DNA of 64,000 nt, taken from positions 124,001-188,000 of the forward strand of contig OZ240231.1 of NCBI GenBank assembly GCA_965197885.1, in the 5' to 3' direction. The notes beneath the pieces were generated by a model. That model was not told the origin of the DNA. It made no database searches and saw nothing but the letters and a program-made list of their open reading frames with translations. This DNA comes from Nemesobacter sp965197885. Lineage in GTDB: Bacteria; Desulfobacterota_D; UBA1144; Nemesobacterales; Nemesobacteraceae. The position numbers were made by a program, and so were the translations under genes. Shown here one piece after another: positions 1 through 7,993 of this stretch; positions within the stretch are counted from its first letter, which is position 1, and each line of letters begins with the position of its first letter.

Positions 1-1
1 T

Positions 2-865
2 GAAGGGGTGCCCATAATAAACGAGAAGCTGAGGAATTTCGTCAGCAGCCCCAGGAACTGGACATTCGTCGGACTGCAGAGGCAGCACAGAGTGAGCATT
101 CCGCGGGGAGATACGGAGCTTCGCCCGGGAGATTTTGTTTTCGCTCTCGGAGTTCCTTCGGCCCTTGAGAAGCTTAAAAAGCTGTTTAACCTCAAAATCC
201 AGAAGATCCATTCCGTTATCATAGTCGGTGGGGGCAGGGTGGGATGTGAGGTGGCCTCAGCGCTTCATGCGAAAGGACTTTCCGTAAGACTTGTTGAAAG
301 CGACCACGAGCAAGCCAGAATAGCCGCCGAGGAACTTGTCGGCGTGATGGTGTTTGAAGGTGACGGAACCGACCTCGAGATACTGAAGGAGGCCGGGGTT
401 GAAAAGAGCGATTACCTGCTTGCACTTACAGGTGATGATGAAAACAACGTGCTCAGCGCGCTTCTAGCGAAAAACCTCGGCATTGATCGCTGCACGGTGC
501 TTTACTCGAATCCGGATTACGTGGAAGTGCTCGAAGCGATCGGCATCGACAGGGCCATAAGCGTAAACATGTCTGTGGCAAACGGTATTTTGAACTCGCT
601 TCATCTCGGGGGAGAAGCTAACGTATCGCTTCTTTACGAGGGAGAGGGGGAAATTCTTGAATTTGATGTAAGCGAACATACGAAAATTCTTGGGGTGCCG
701 CTTTCCGATTGTAAAATGCCCCACGATTCCGTAATAGGCGTCTGCATAAGGGACGGGAAACCGATATTCCCCGGAGGGGATTTCGTCGCGCAGGCCGGGG
801 ACCGCCTGGTGGTGTTTGCCCTGCCCGCCGCCGTAAAAAAGGTTGAAGAGATACTGGTTTCGTGA
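2..865 (+). CDS. trkA: Trk potassium uptake regulator TrkA, 5' end missing
   Basis: Cytosolic NAD-binding gating subunit of the Trk K+ importer. The reading frame is open from base 2 with no stop, so the gene starts left of the window; a GTG at 8 is only the first internal start-type codon. About 287 residues are present, against roughly 450 for full TrkA, which has two RCK halves. What remains is the end of the first RCK_C domain, then a Rossmann fold with VIIVGGGRVGCEVA, and a final RCK_C domain (GDRLVVFALP). Its stop overlaps the trkH start as GTGA, so the two are translationally coupled. The family call is firm; the truncation is due to the window edge. Confidence 0.93.
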   Translation, partial: EGVPIINEKLRNFVSSPRNWTFVGLQRQHRVSIPRGDTELRPGDFVFALGVPSALEKLKKLFNLKIQKIHSVIIVGGGRVGCEVASALHAKGLSVRLVESDHEQARIAAEELVGVMVFEGDGTDLEILKEAGVEKSDYLLALTGDDENNVLSALLAKNLGIDRCTVLYSNPDYVEVLEAIGIDRAISVNMSVANGILNSLHLGGEANVSLLYEGEGEILEFDVSEHTKILGVPLSDCKMPHDSVIGVCIRDGKPIFPGGDFVAQAGDRLVVFALPAAVKKVEEILVS

Positions 866-2319
866 ACGTTAGGTTCTGTTTTCAGATTACGGGGAAGTTC
901 GTGATGTATCTGGGGCTTTTGATGCTCCTGCCGGCCGTCTGCACATTGTTCTACAGCGAGGACGATCTTTCTACCTTCCTGCTCTCAGCGCTTGTAACGT
1001 CGCTTGCGGGCCTTGCACTCCTTGTCGTTTTCCGTATCCCTGAGGTCCCGACTGAAATAAGAAGAAGAGAGGGTTTCCTGATAGCGGCGCTTTGCTGGGT
1101 GCTTGCGAGCGTTTTCGGCGCCATCCCTTATTATATTTATGGGGTGTTCGCCAGTCCGGTCGATGCGCTTTTCGAATCGACCGCGGGTTTTACCACCACC
1201 GGAGCCACCGCGCTTGCGTCCATAGAAGGGCTCCCCAAGGGGATTCTTTTCTGGAGGAATTTTACTCAGTGGCTCGGCGGCATGGGAATAATAGTTCTGG
1301 GAATCGCGATTCTCCCGAGACTTTTTGCCGGGGGCGCGCAGCTGATGGGGCATGAGACCCCGGGACCGACGACGGAGAAATTCGCTCCGAAAATCGCCGA
1401 GACCGCCAAGAAGCTCTGGCTCGTGTACATTGCCCTTACGGCCGTGCTTGCCGTACTTCTTATTTTCGGCGGAATGAGTTTCTTCGACGCCCTGACGCAT
1501 TCTTTCAGCACGCTTTCAACGGGAGGTTTTTCCTGTAGAGACTTAAGCATAGGGGCTTATGACAGCGTCTACATACAGGGGCTGATTACGTTTTTCATGT
1601 TCCTCGGGGGAACGAGTTTCGTGCTTCATTTCTACTTTTTCACCGGAAGACCCGGGAGACTTTTAAGAAACTCCGAGTTCCGGTTCTACCTTCTGTTCAC
1701 CGTTGGGGCGATGATGTTTGTTGCCATGGAGCTCGTGCAGACCGGCGTTTACGGAACCTTTTCCGAGTCCCTGCGCTACGCGTCTTTCCAGGTGGTTTCG
1801 ATTATTACCACAACCGGCTTTACCACCACGGATTTTGACGCGTGGCCGGCTTTTGTGAAATGGGTGCTTTTCATGCTGATGTTTTTCGGCGCGTGCGCGG
1901 GGTCGACTTCCGGGTCGGTAAAGGCGCTCCGAATCATGGTGCTTTTCAAAAAAGCGTACAGGGAAATACAAAGGCTCGTTTATCCGAGCGTGGTTTCTCC
2001 CATAACAATAGAGGGAAAGGCAATAAGCGAAAAAGCTGTTTCAAGCATAACGAGTTTCTTTATCCTCTACATTTTTCTTTGCGGCTTCATTGCTCTTGTG
2101 GTTCTTATGCTTGAGGACATATCCCTGGAATCTGCTGTCTCGGCCGCGGTCGCGTCCATAACCAACGTCGGACCCGCGTTTGACGAGGTCGGTCCGACCA
2201 GCCACTATTCCCACCTTGGGTCACTTACGAAAATCATACTTTCGCTGGCCATGATAATAGGGAGGCTTGAACTCTACACGGTTCTGGTGCTTTTGATGCC
2301 GTCTTTCTGGAGAAGGTAG
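862..2319 (+). CDS. trkH: Trk potassium transporter membrane subunit TrkH
   Basis: Inner-membrane K+ translocating subunit that works with TrkA. The 485 residues are mostly hydrophobic and show the four pore-loop repeats of the Trk/Ktr/HKT family, with selectivity-filter glycines in segments such as STAGFTTTGATAL, STLSTGGFS, TTTGFTTTDFD and ASITNVGPAF. The length matches TrkH. The GTG start at 862 overlaps the trkA stop, the normal arrangement for a trkAH operon. No terminator is evident in the 250 bases that follow. Confidence 0.95.
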   Translation: MNVRFCFQITGKFVMYLGLLMLLPAVCTLFYSEDDLSTFLLSALVTSLAGLALLVVFRIPEVPTEIRRREGFLIAALCWVLASVFGAIPYYIYGVFASPVDALFESTAGFTTTGATALASIEGLPKGILFWRNFTQWLGGMGIIVLGIAILPRLFAGGAQLMGHETPGPTTEKFAPKIAETAKKLWLVYIALTAVLAVLLIFGGMSFFDALTHSFSTLSTGGFSCRDLSIGAYDSVYIQGLITFFMFLGGTSFVLHFYFFTGRPGRLLRNSEFRFYLLFTVGAMMFVAMELVQTGVYGTFSESLRYASFQVVSIITTTGFTTTDFDAWPAFVKWVLFMLMFFGACAGSTSGSVKALRIMVLFKKAYREIQRLVYPSVVSPITIEGKAISEKAVSSITSFFILYIFLCGFIALVVLMLEDISLESAVSAAVASITNVGPAFDEVGPTSHYSHLGSLTKIILSLAMIIGRLELYTVLVLLMPSFWRR

Positions 2320-2566
2320 TAAGGGTCTCCAGCCAGTTTTGCAAGATGGTTTCTGAACTAGGGATCATACGGGGGACAACATGCTTTAATCAAAGTTCGC
2401 AGGGGAGGCACGATTCAGGAACCCAGAGTCGCATCAGATTATATTAGCACTGAGGAAAATACAACTCGAATCCGGTTCCCCAATAAGACAAAACTGAACC
2501 GAAAATGCACGATTAACCGGGCCCTCTTCCCTCACCTGCACGCAACTGTTCCGTTATCAGGCTCAT

Positions 2567-3682
2567 TCACATATCTCCTCCTTCCTCATCCGCTCCCAGG
2601 TAAACCCCTGAACCAAAGACATAGTAACGGGATTCGGGTAGAGGCTTCCCATCCTCATCCTTGTCAAGCGGAATGGCCCTTGCGTAGCCGAGCTTGGGCG
2701 AAGTGCCGCCAGCTCCTGCATCAAGGGGTTCGTCCCCGTCTACAGCCGGATCGTCCCAGCTATATTTGATAAAACCCCCTCCAAGGATCTTTGCCTCCTC
2801 TATTATCCTCTGGATAAACGTATCGACACTGTCAGGAGGGGTGAAATCCCATAAGTTAGTCTGCTCTATGTCCCTGTTGGCCGCGTTAAATATCACGTTG
2901 CCCCTGTCATCCATTATGTAGATGTAGGTAGACCCATATCTCCAGGGCCCTCCTTCAAACCTGAAAAACCTGCGCAGCTGCACCAAGTCAACGTCAGGAT
3001 TCCCCAAAAATGCCGTAAATTCATAAATCGCATAATCCACAAAGTTCCTGAGTTCAATGCGGTCCTTACTCGCATCCACTTCCTGAGCGGTTACCCCGGG
3101 GCTGGGGGGAACCCGAAGCCCTTGTTCTCTGGCTTGATTAACAAAATCAAAATAAGATTGTTCCTCGGCCTCAGGCTCAAAATCAAAGCCCCCGACCAGT
3201 ATGAGTCCCTGATTATCAGGGTTCGTCGGATGGGTAAGTGGAATGGTAGGAGCGGTAAACGGAAACGCGTAACTCACCCTGGGATTGCCGTCTTTGTCGT
3301 GATACCCCACAAAGCCCCCTTCTTTCCTCAAAAACAGCCGCCCCACGTCTTTTCCCCGGGTGTCTTCAAGATTGGACCAGTTCTGGTCTTCAAGCTCCTT
3401 GTTCATTGAGTGTACGTATACCCCGCCGCTTCTGCTGAGAAGAACCAGATACGTGGAACCGTCGTTCCAGTCCCCTCCCTCGTCCCTGAACTCGTTAAAG
3501 AGGTTAAGCGCTTCTTCAAAGGTCTCGAATTCCTGAAAACGCCCTGCCGCGTATTCCACGAAATCCTTCAAGGAAGCGCTGTCTTTAACGTCTGCGACAG
3601 TTACGCGCCCATCGTCATCGGAACCGCCGCAGGCAAGCCCCAGAAGGCAGAAGGAAAGAACCAAGGCTCTTAAGGCTTTCAT
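2567..3682 (-). CDS. Lipoprotein with two tandem Cache domains
   Basis: Predicted exported lipoprotein of 371 residues. The N-terminus has a short basic region, a hydrophobic core and a lipobox-like LGLAC with Cys18, followed by GGSDDD. Two copies of a Cache_2-like (PAS-like extracellular ligand-binding) fold follow at about residues 36-185 and 205-350; each has the pattern GSTY-(L/I)-x-(L/I), a GxV turn, an aromatic or GG(G)F segment, and a closing GGFD or GSGVYL strand. No membrane helix, kinase, GGDEF or chemotaxis output domain follows, so it cannot signal across the membrane alone. Homologous Cache pairs occur at 26243-27778 and near 59600-60410. Ligand and partner are unknown. Confidence 0.75.
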   Translation of the reverse strand: MKALRALVLSFCLLGLACGGSDDDGRVTVADVKDSASLKDFVEYAAGRFQEFETFEEALNLFNEFRDEGGDWNDGSTYLVLLSRSGGVYVHSMNKELEDQNWSNLEDTRGKDVGRLFLRKEGGFVGYHDKDGNPRVSYAFPFTAPTIPLTHPTNPDNQGLILVGGFDFEPEAEEQSYFDFVNQAREQGLRVPPSPGVTAQEVDASKDRIELRNFVDYAIYEFTAFLGNPDVDLVQLRRFFRFEGGPWRYGSTYIYIMDDRGNVIFNAANRDIEQTNLWDFTPPDSVDTFIQRIIEEAKILGGGFIKYSWDDPAVDGDEPLDAGAGGTSPKLGYARAIPLDKDEDGKPLPESRYYVFGSGVYLGADEEGGDM

Positions 3683-3698
3683 AGTATCCCCCTAATCT

Positions 3699-4964
3699 CT
3701 ATCTAGTGTTACAAACGACACCGGCATATTCGTTGAGGCTACTGCAATCGTTTACCCCGCGTCCCGAATGGGCGCAATCAAGCAGGCTCGTTTCATTCCC
3801 GGCGCATACCACGTCGTCAAGCAAGAAAAGAAGACGTTTATCAACAGGAGCGCTTAATCCCACAGCTGGAAGGAACTGGTTGCCAATTCCCAGATTGGTG
3901 CACACAACCTCGGCCTCTTCCGTGCCCCACCCGTCATCGCATACCCCCTTCCATTCCCCGGTACCGTCACCATCCGGATCATCCCATATCTCAACCCTGC
4001 CCCTATTGTCCTCATAACTGAAGATCGCCATGGCTCCTAATCGAAGGGTTCCATCGGGGAGATTTTGTTCAACAGGACCTACCGGGGCGCTGGTGACTGC
4101 CTCCGAATTCCCCGCACCATCGATGAAACTTATTTTCACTTTGATATGCTGACCCACCGAGCCCTCTCCAAGCTTATATGTGGAATCTGTCTCGCCGCTA
4201 ATAAGTGCTCCTCCTCCTTCAAAGGGATCATTAGAAAAAGATGATCTCGAGTTCTCAAACTCAAACCACTGGTAGGTAATCGAATTCTCCTCAGATGGCT
4301 TGGTGTCAGGGTCGGTGATCCCGGAGTGATCAGCCGTTAGAGTCTTGTCTCTCTGTGCCCTGCCGGTGATTACCAGACTGCCGGTCGGAGGATCGTTTTC
4401 CGTAGAGGCTTCACACGTAGCGCCAACATAGGAGCTTGTATGCGGTGCCCCTCTGTTATAAGCACAGTCAATCAGCCTGAGTTCCGAACCTTCGCATATT
4501 AGACCTGCTAGTACCAAGTCCCCATGGGATCCTTTTTCGTCATCTGCATCACGTAGACCCGTCGTCGAAGTGCCTCCTGAGAAGCCCATCTGTCTGCACG
4601 CAATTTTCGCGGCCGCACTTAAAGCTACACTTGATTGGCCTTTATCGGGTATTCCCTTCCATTGCCCGGAACCGTCACCATCCGGATCATAAAATACCTC
4701 AAGCCTGCCTGAGAGTTGCTCATCATCATCCGTATCATCGTCATCATCGTCCTCAAACCGAAGATCGCCGTGGACCGACGAATCCTGTGCGCTTGCATCC
4801 ACCCCTCCCGGAAGCAGAAACCCGAGCAAAAGCCCCGCCGCCACGAGAAAAACAAGCGGCAGATTAAAAGCTCCCGCATTCCCCCGCGTCCCCGCCGCAC
4901 ACGTCACGTCATCACCCTCACCGCCAAGACGGTTCCTCCGTCTTTCAAGATATGCTGCCGTCAT
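3699..4964 (-). CDS. Secreted protein with two SRCR domains and an Ig-like repeat
   Basis: Exported protein of 421 residues. A long basic leader precedes a hydrophobic signal segment (about residues 35-57) ending near VDASAQ. An acidic DDDDDDTDDD linker is followed by a scavenger receptor cysteine-rich (SRCR) domain at about 84-188, with cysteines in IACRQMGF, GLICEG and LIDCAYN. A bacterial Ig-like repeat follows (about 192-300: GSLVITG, LTADHSGITDPD, YQWFEF, YKLGEGSVGQ), then a second SRCR domain (about 312-421: WKGVCDDGWG, VVCTNLGIG, SLLDCAH, GVVCNTR). SRCR domains are mostly animal extracellular modules. The start is supported by AGGAGGG seven bases upstream and by the promoter at 5072-5100. 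A host-interaction role is inferred. Confidence 0.8.
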   Translation of the reverse strand: MTAAYLERRRNRLGGEGDDVTCAAGTRGNAGAFNLPLVFLVAAGLLLGFLLPGGVDASAQDSSVHGDLRFEDDDDDDTDDDEQLSGRLEVFYDPDGDGSGQWKGIPDKGQSSVALSAAAKIACRQMGFSGGTSTTGLRDADDEKGSHGDLVLAGLICEGSELRLIDCAYNRGAPHTSSYVGATCEASTENDPPTGSLVITGRAQRDKTLTADHSGITDPDTKPSEENSITYQWFEFENSRSSFSNDPFEGGGALISGETDSTYKLGEGSVGQHIKVKISFIDGAGNSEAVTSAPVGPVEQNLPDGTLRLGAMAIFSYEDNRGRVEIWDDPDGDGTGEWKGVCDDGWGTEEAEVVCTNLGIGNQFLPAVGLSAPVDKRLLFLLDDVVCAGNETSLLDCAHSGRGVNDCSSLNEYAGVVCNTR

Positions 4965-5050
4965 CTTGATACCCTCCTTTTCGCTATGGTTATCCAGTTC
5001 CGCCGCTCTTCCCCGTTCTCCGAGAAAACAAGCTTTCTATCGCTATCATG

Positions 5051-5093
5051 CTAGCACTAACCGGTTGTTTTATTGTACTAGCACCAACCGGTT
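5051..5093. repeat. Two 16-bp operator-like direct repeats with AACCGGTT palindromes
   Basis: Near-identical 16-bp copies lie at 5051-5066 and 5078-5093, 27 bp apart. Each ends in the perfect palindrome AACCGGTT and begins CTAGCAC. One fills the spacer of the minus-strand promoter at 5072-5100 and the other lies just downstream of its -10 box, the placement expected of a repressor site. The regulator is not identifiable here. Confidence 0.6.
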
Positions 5094-5100
5094 ACGTCAA
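5072..5100 (-). promoter_or_regulatory. Sigma-70-type promoter of the SRCR gene
   Basis: On the minus strand TTGACG (5100-5095), a 17-bp spacer and TACAAT (5077-5072) make a near-consensus promoter about 110 bases upstream of the SRCR gene start at 4964. One AACCGGTT repeat sits within the spacer. Confidence 0.65.
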
Positions 5101-5868
5101 TCAAGAAATTGCTGCCCGAAACCGTTAAATTCATCTCCGTATTTTTCTCTGAGAGAAATACACTGAACAGAGGATGTTACGCCCCATCATGGAGAATTGT
5201 TGTTAGTGGAAAGGGCGTGGAACAAGGAAAGAAATGGAGAAGGAATTGGTTTTTACGGGTTTGCGACGAGATTTCCAATCAAGCAACTGGCGAGGCAATG
5301 CTCCAAGACTGGAAGGCGGGTGGAAGTCAAAACTCGTAAATACCTTGTGAGTCTAACCACTCGAAGGCGCTTGCCGGTACCTTCTTGAAGCAAGTTTAGC
5401 GGAAGGTTAAAAAATCAATTGCACGGGCTGCCCGATCAAGAACTGCTTGCTCCCCGGCAGCCTAACCCGACCCTTGAGGGTTATCGGTTGGATTGCGTAG
5501 TCCAAAGCGGAAAGCTCCCCGTGTTGCCGCCATAACTTCTCTCCCACGCTCCCGGTGAAACGGGAAGGTGCTCGTGTTGCCCTTATCCAGTCCAGCGGCC
5601 TCCTAGCCAAGCGAGTTCCAGATCTATGACGCCCGTACACTTTTCACTCTGATTTGGTACTTGTAACTACAAAAGCAACAGGAAAGGCGCCGGATAACAC
5701 AGGAGATAAGAGCAAGAAAGGGAACCAAGGTCCCCTATCATGAATTCTTTTTGAAAATTGGCGAAACTGGATGTACCCTAGTAAAGGTATTATATGGTAG
5801 TATTTCATTCTTTCCTCTCCCGCTTCCAGCGGGTGTTTGTTTTGTAACGATTTTGGTTTTCGGAAAAC
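5101..5868. other. 768-bp region with no recognised gene
   Basis: Only short open frames are present on either strand. A 77-codon minus-strand frame at 5407-5640 ends flush with low-complexity sequence and has no recognised domain; a plus-strand frame at 5197-5388 is likewise unrecognised. No transposase, tRNA or riboswitch fold was seen. It may be a decayed gene or mobile-element remnant, but nothing in it proves that. Confidence 0.4.
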
Positions 5869-6810
5869 ATGAAGATTATCATTGATCCCAACCAGCCCCT
5901 GGATTTTCAGACCTCGGCGTGCATCGGAAATTTTGACGGCATTCATCTCGGACACAAAAAGATAATAGATGCCGTAAAACGCCACTCGGAGGAAAATTTC
6001 ACGCGTTCCTGCGTAATTACCTTCGATCCCCATCCGCAGAAAGTTCTAGGCAGAAAGGATGTTTCCCTCATTTTCCCGCCGGGACGAAGGTTCAAGATGC
6101 TTGAAGCCGCGGGGATCGATGCGGTTATCTGCCTTAACTTCACCCGTGAACTCTCAAAGGTAAGCGCGGAGAATTTCGTAAAAGATATCCTTCTTGACCG
6201 CCTGAGGATAAAGGACATAGTAGTGGGTCCGGGATTTTCTTTCGGACATAAAAGGAAAGGAAACGTCGATCTTCTGCGGTCCATGGGAAAAACCCATGGT
6301 TTTAACACTGTGGTTGCCGAAGCGGCGCAGGTGGATGATCGGGTGGTAAGCAGCAGCGCTATCAGGGATCTGGTGAGAGAAGGAGAGATCCGCGAGTCAA
6401 ACCGGTTTTTCGGTTACGATTACTACATAGAGGGCGTTGTGGTGGAAGGGGAGAAAAGAGGCAGGAAACTGGGTTTTCCGACGGTTAACCTCGATACGGA
6501 ATGGGAGATTCTTCCCAGACCGGGAGTTTACGCTACATACGTAAAGCTTTCCGACGGATTTCACGGAAGCATTACGAACGTAGGAGTCCGCCCGACATTC
6601 GAAGAGAGCAAGCTTACAGTCGAGACTCATATCTTTGATTTTGGCGACGATCTTTACGGAGAGGAAATCAGAGTTAATTTTGTCGAAAGGCTGAGAGATG
6701 AGAAGCGTTTTGAGAGCGTGGATAAGCTTGTAGAGCAGATAAACCACGATATTGCGGGGGTGCGGGAAATTCTTCGCGGCCACCCGAAGGACGAGCGGAT
6801 TTGGAAATAA
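5869..6810 (+). CDS. ribF: Bifunctional riboflavin kinase / FAD synthetase
   Basis: Phosphorylates riboflavin to FMN and adenylylates FMN to FAD in the cytosol. The 313 residues match the usual RibF length. The N-terminal FAD synthetase domain has the nucleotidyl-transferase signature GNFDGIHLGHKK near residue 20, FDPHPQKVL, and a later VSSSAIRDLV. The C-terminal flavokinase domain (about 185-305) has GRKLGFPTVNL, GVYATYV and NVGVRPTF. It overlaps the aroE start by ten bases. No FMN riboswitch is visible upstream. Confidence 0.95.
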   Translation: MKIIIDPNQPLDFQTSACIGNFDGIHLGHKKIIDAVKRHSEENFTRSCVITFDPHPQKVLGRKDVSLIFPPGRRFKMLEAAGIDAVICLNFTRELSKVSAENFVKDILLDRLRIKDIVVGPGFSFGHKRKGNVDLLRSMGKTHGFNTVVAEAAQVDDRVVSSSAIRDLVREGEIRESNRFFGYDYYIEGVVVEGEKRGRKLGFPTVNLDTEWEILPRPGVYATYVKLSDGFHGSITNVGVRPTFEESKLTVETHIFDFGDDLYGEEIRVNFVERLRDEKRFESVDKLVEQINHDIAGVREILRGHPKDERIWK

Positions 6811-7658
6811 AAGCCACAACGCAGATATACGGTATCTTCGGCCATCCCGTATCCCAGAGCCTGTCTCCGGCCATGCATAATGCGGCGTTTAGGCATCTGG
6901 GACTTGACTGCGTTTATCTGGCCTTTAATGTGGATCCCAGTAACGTAGCTCAGGCCGTAAGCTCAATAAGAGCCCTTGGTCTTTGCGGAATTAACGTCAC
7001 TATCCCGCATAAGCAATCCGTTATGGCAGGCCTGGATGAGATTGCTCCTGAGGCATCCATGGTCGGTGCGGTAAACACCATAGTTAACGAAAACGGAAGA
7101 CTTAAGGGTTACAATACAGACGTCTCCGGGGTGCTGAGAGCCCTTGACTCAGAGCTTGAATTCGCCCCGCGGGGCAAAAATATCTTTATCGTGGGAGCTG
7201 GCGGAGCCTCAAGGGCTGTAATAGTGGCGATGTGCACGGGCGGCGCCCGAAGCGTTTCGATCGTGAACAGAACCTACTTGAAGGCGCAGAAGCTTTCGGA
7301 GGAATTTTCCCCGCAGTTTGGCAGTGTTCGATTTTCTGCTGCACCGCTTGACGACACGGACCGGGTAGGGGAACTGATAGCTCAGGCGGACATTGTAATT
7401 AACTGCTCGTCCGCTGGAATGGGTGATATCGAACCGCTTTGCCTTCCGCTTGATCTGCTCGGTGAGAACTGCGTGGTTTACGATCTTGTCTATAAGCCTC
7501 CCGTTACTCCGCTTGTTAGGGACTCCAGGGCGCTAGGGCTAAAAGCGGAGTCCGGGCTCGGCATGCTTCTTTACCAAGGTGTCGACGCTTTTGAGATCTG
7601 GACTGGGGAATACGCCCCGGTTGAAGTGATGAGAGAAACCCTTTCGGTTACCGGGTGA
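6801..7658 (+). CDS. aroE: Shikimate dehydrogenase
   Basis: Reduces 3-dehydroshikimate to shikimate with NADPH in the aromatic amino acid pathway. The 285-residue protein has the substrate-binding SQSLSPAMHNAAF motif near the N-terminus, NVTIPHKQ with the catalytic Lys, GAVNTIV, and the NADP-binding GAGGASRAV segment followed by NRT. The TTG start at 6801 lies inside the end of ribF, and the next in-frame ATG is too far in to keep the first strand. Overlap with ribF indicates one transcript. Confidence 0.94.
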   Translation: MEIKATTQIYGIFGHPVSQSLSPAMHNAAFRHLGLDCVYLAFNVDPSNVAQAVSSIRALGLCGINVTIPHKQSVMAGLDEIAPEASMVGAVNTIVNENGRLKGYNTDVSGVLRALDSELEFAPRGKNIFIVGAGGASRAVIVAMCTGGARSVSIVNRTYLKAQKLSEEFSPQFGSVRFSAAPLDDTDRVGELIAQADIVINCSSAGMGDIEPLCLPLDLLGENCVVYDLVYKPPVTPLVRDSRALGLKAESGLGMLLYQGVDAFEIWTGEYAPVEVMRETLSVTG

Positions 7659-7672
7659 CGGTCCTGGTTTTT

Positions 7673-7681
7673 TGGTATAAT
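7673..7681 (+). promoter_or_regulatory. Extended -10 promoter element
   Basis: TGGTATAAT (7673-7681) is a perfect extended -10 element 39 bases ahead of the small gene at 7720. No good -35 box is placed at 17 bp, which is common for extended -10 promoters. Confidence 0.5.
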
Positions 7682-7719
7682 GAACTCAGGAGTTTTTAAT
7701 CGGTCACGGGAGAATTTTC

Positions 7720-7944
7720 ATGAAAGTAACCAGCCCAGCAGGGGATTTTGAGATAACGGTAACGGAATCGTCCGTTGAGGGCGACTTTATAGTAATAAGC
7801 GGACAGATGGGGGTTTGGGATTCGCAAATCTACATGAAACCCTCCGACCTTCTGAGTTTTGCGGGGGTGCTATTCAATTTTCAGGTTGTTTTGTTCCTCG
7901 CCAAGCAACCGTTCAGGTGGATCTTTGGCAGAAAACGAGACTAA
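7720..7944 (+). CDS. Small hypothetical protein
   Basis: A 74-residue protein preceded by GGGAGAA and an extended -10 promoter. The first half looks like a compact beta-rich domain (alternating polar and hydrophobic residues, VTESSVEGDFIVISGQM). The second half holds a hydrophobic stretch (LLSFAGVLFNFQVVLFL) and a basic end (FGRKRD), which could be a membrane-associated amphipathic helix. No family is recognised. Its own promoter, a good ribosome site and an open frame between two annotated genes support it as real. Confidence 0.55.
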   Translation: MKVTSPAGDFEITVTESSVEGDFIVISGQMGVWDSQIYMKPSDLLSFAGVLFNFQVVLFLAKQPFRWIFGRKRD

Positions 7945-7993
7945 CCCGAGTGGTTTTTGTCGGGAGATAAAAGGTTGGTGGTGGAGTAACTTC

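Noticed and set aside
2320..2566. Possible tRNA or small RNA after trkH
   Set aside because: No cloverleaf or stable hairpin with a U-run was found on either strand.
5641..5868. FMN riboswitch ahead of ribF
   Set aside because: The conserved aptamer segments are not present, and the flavokinase family is often unregulated by it.
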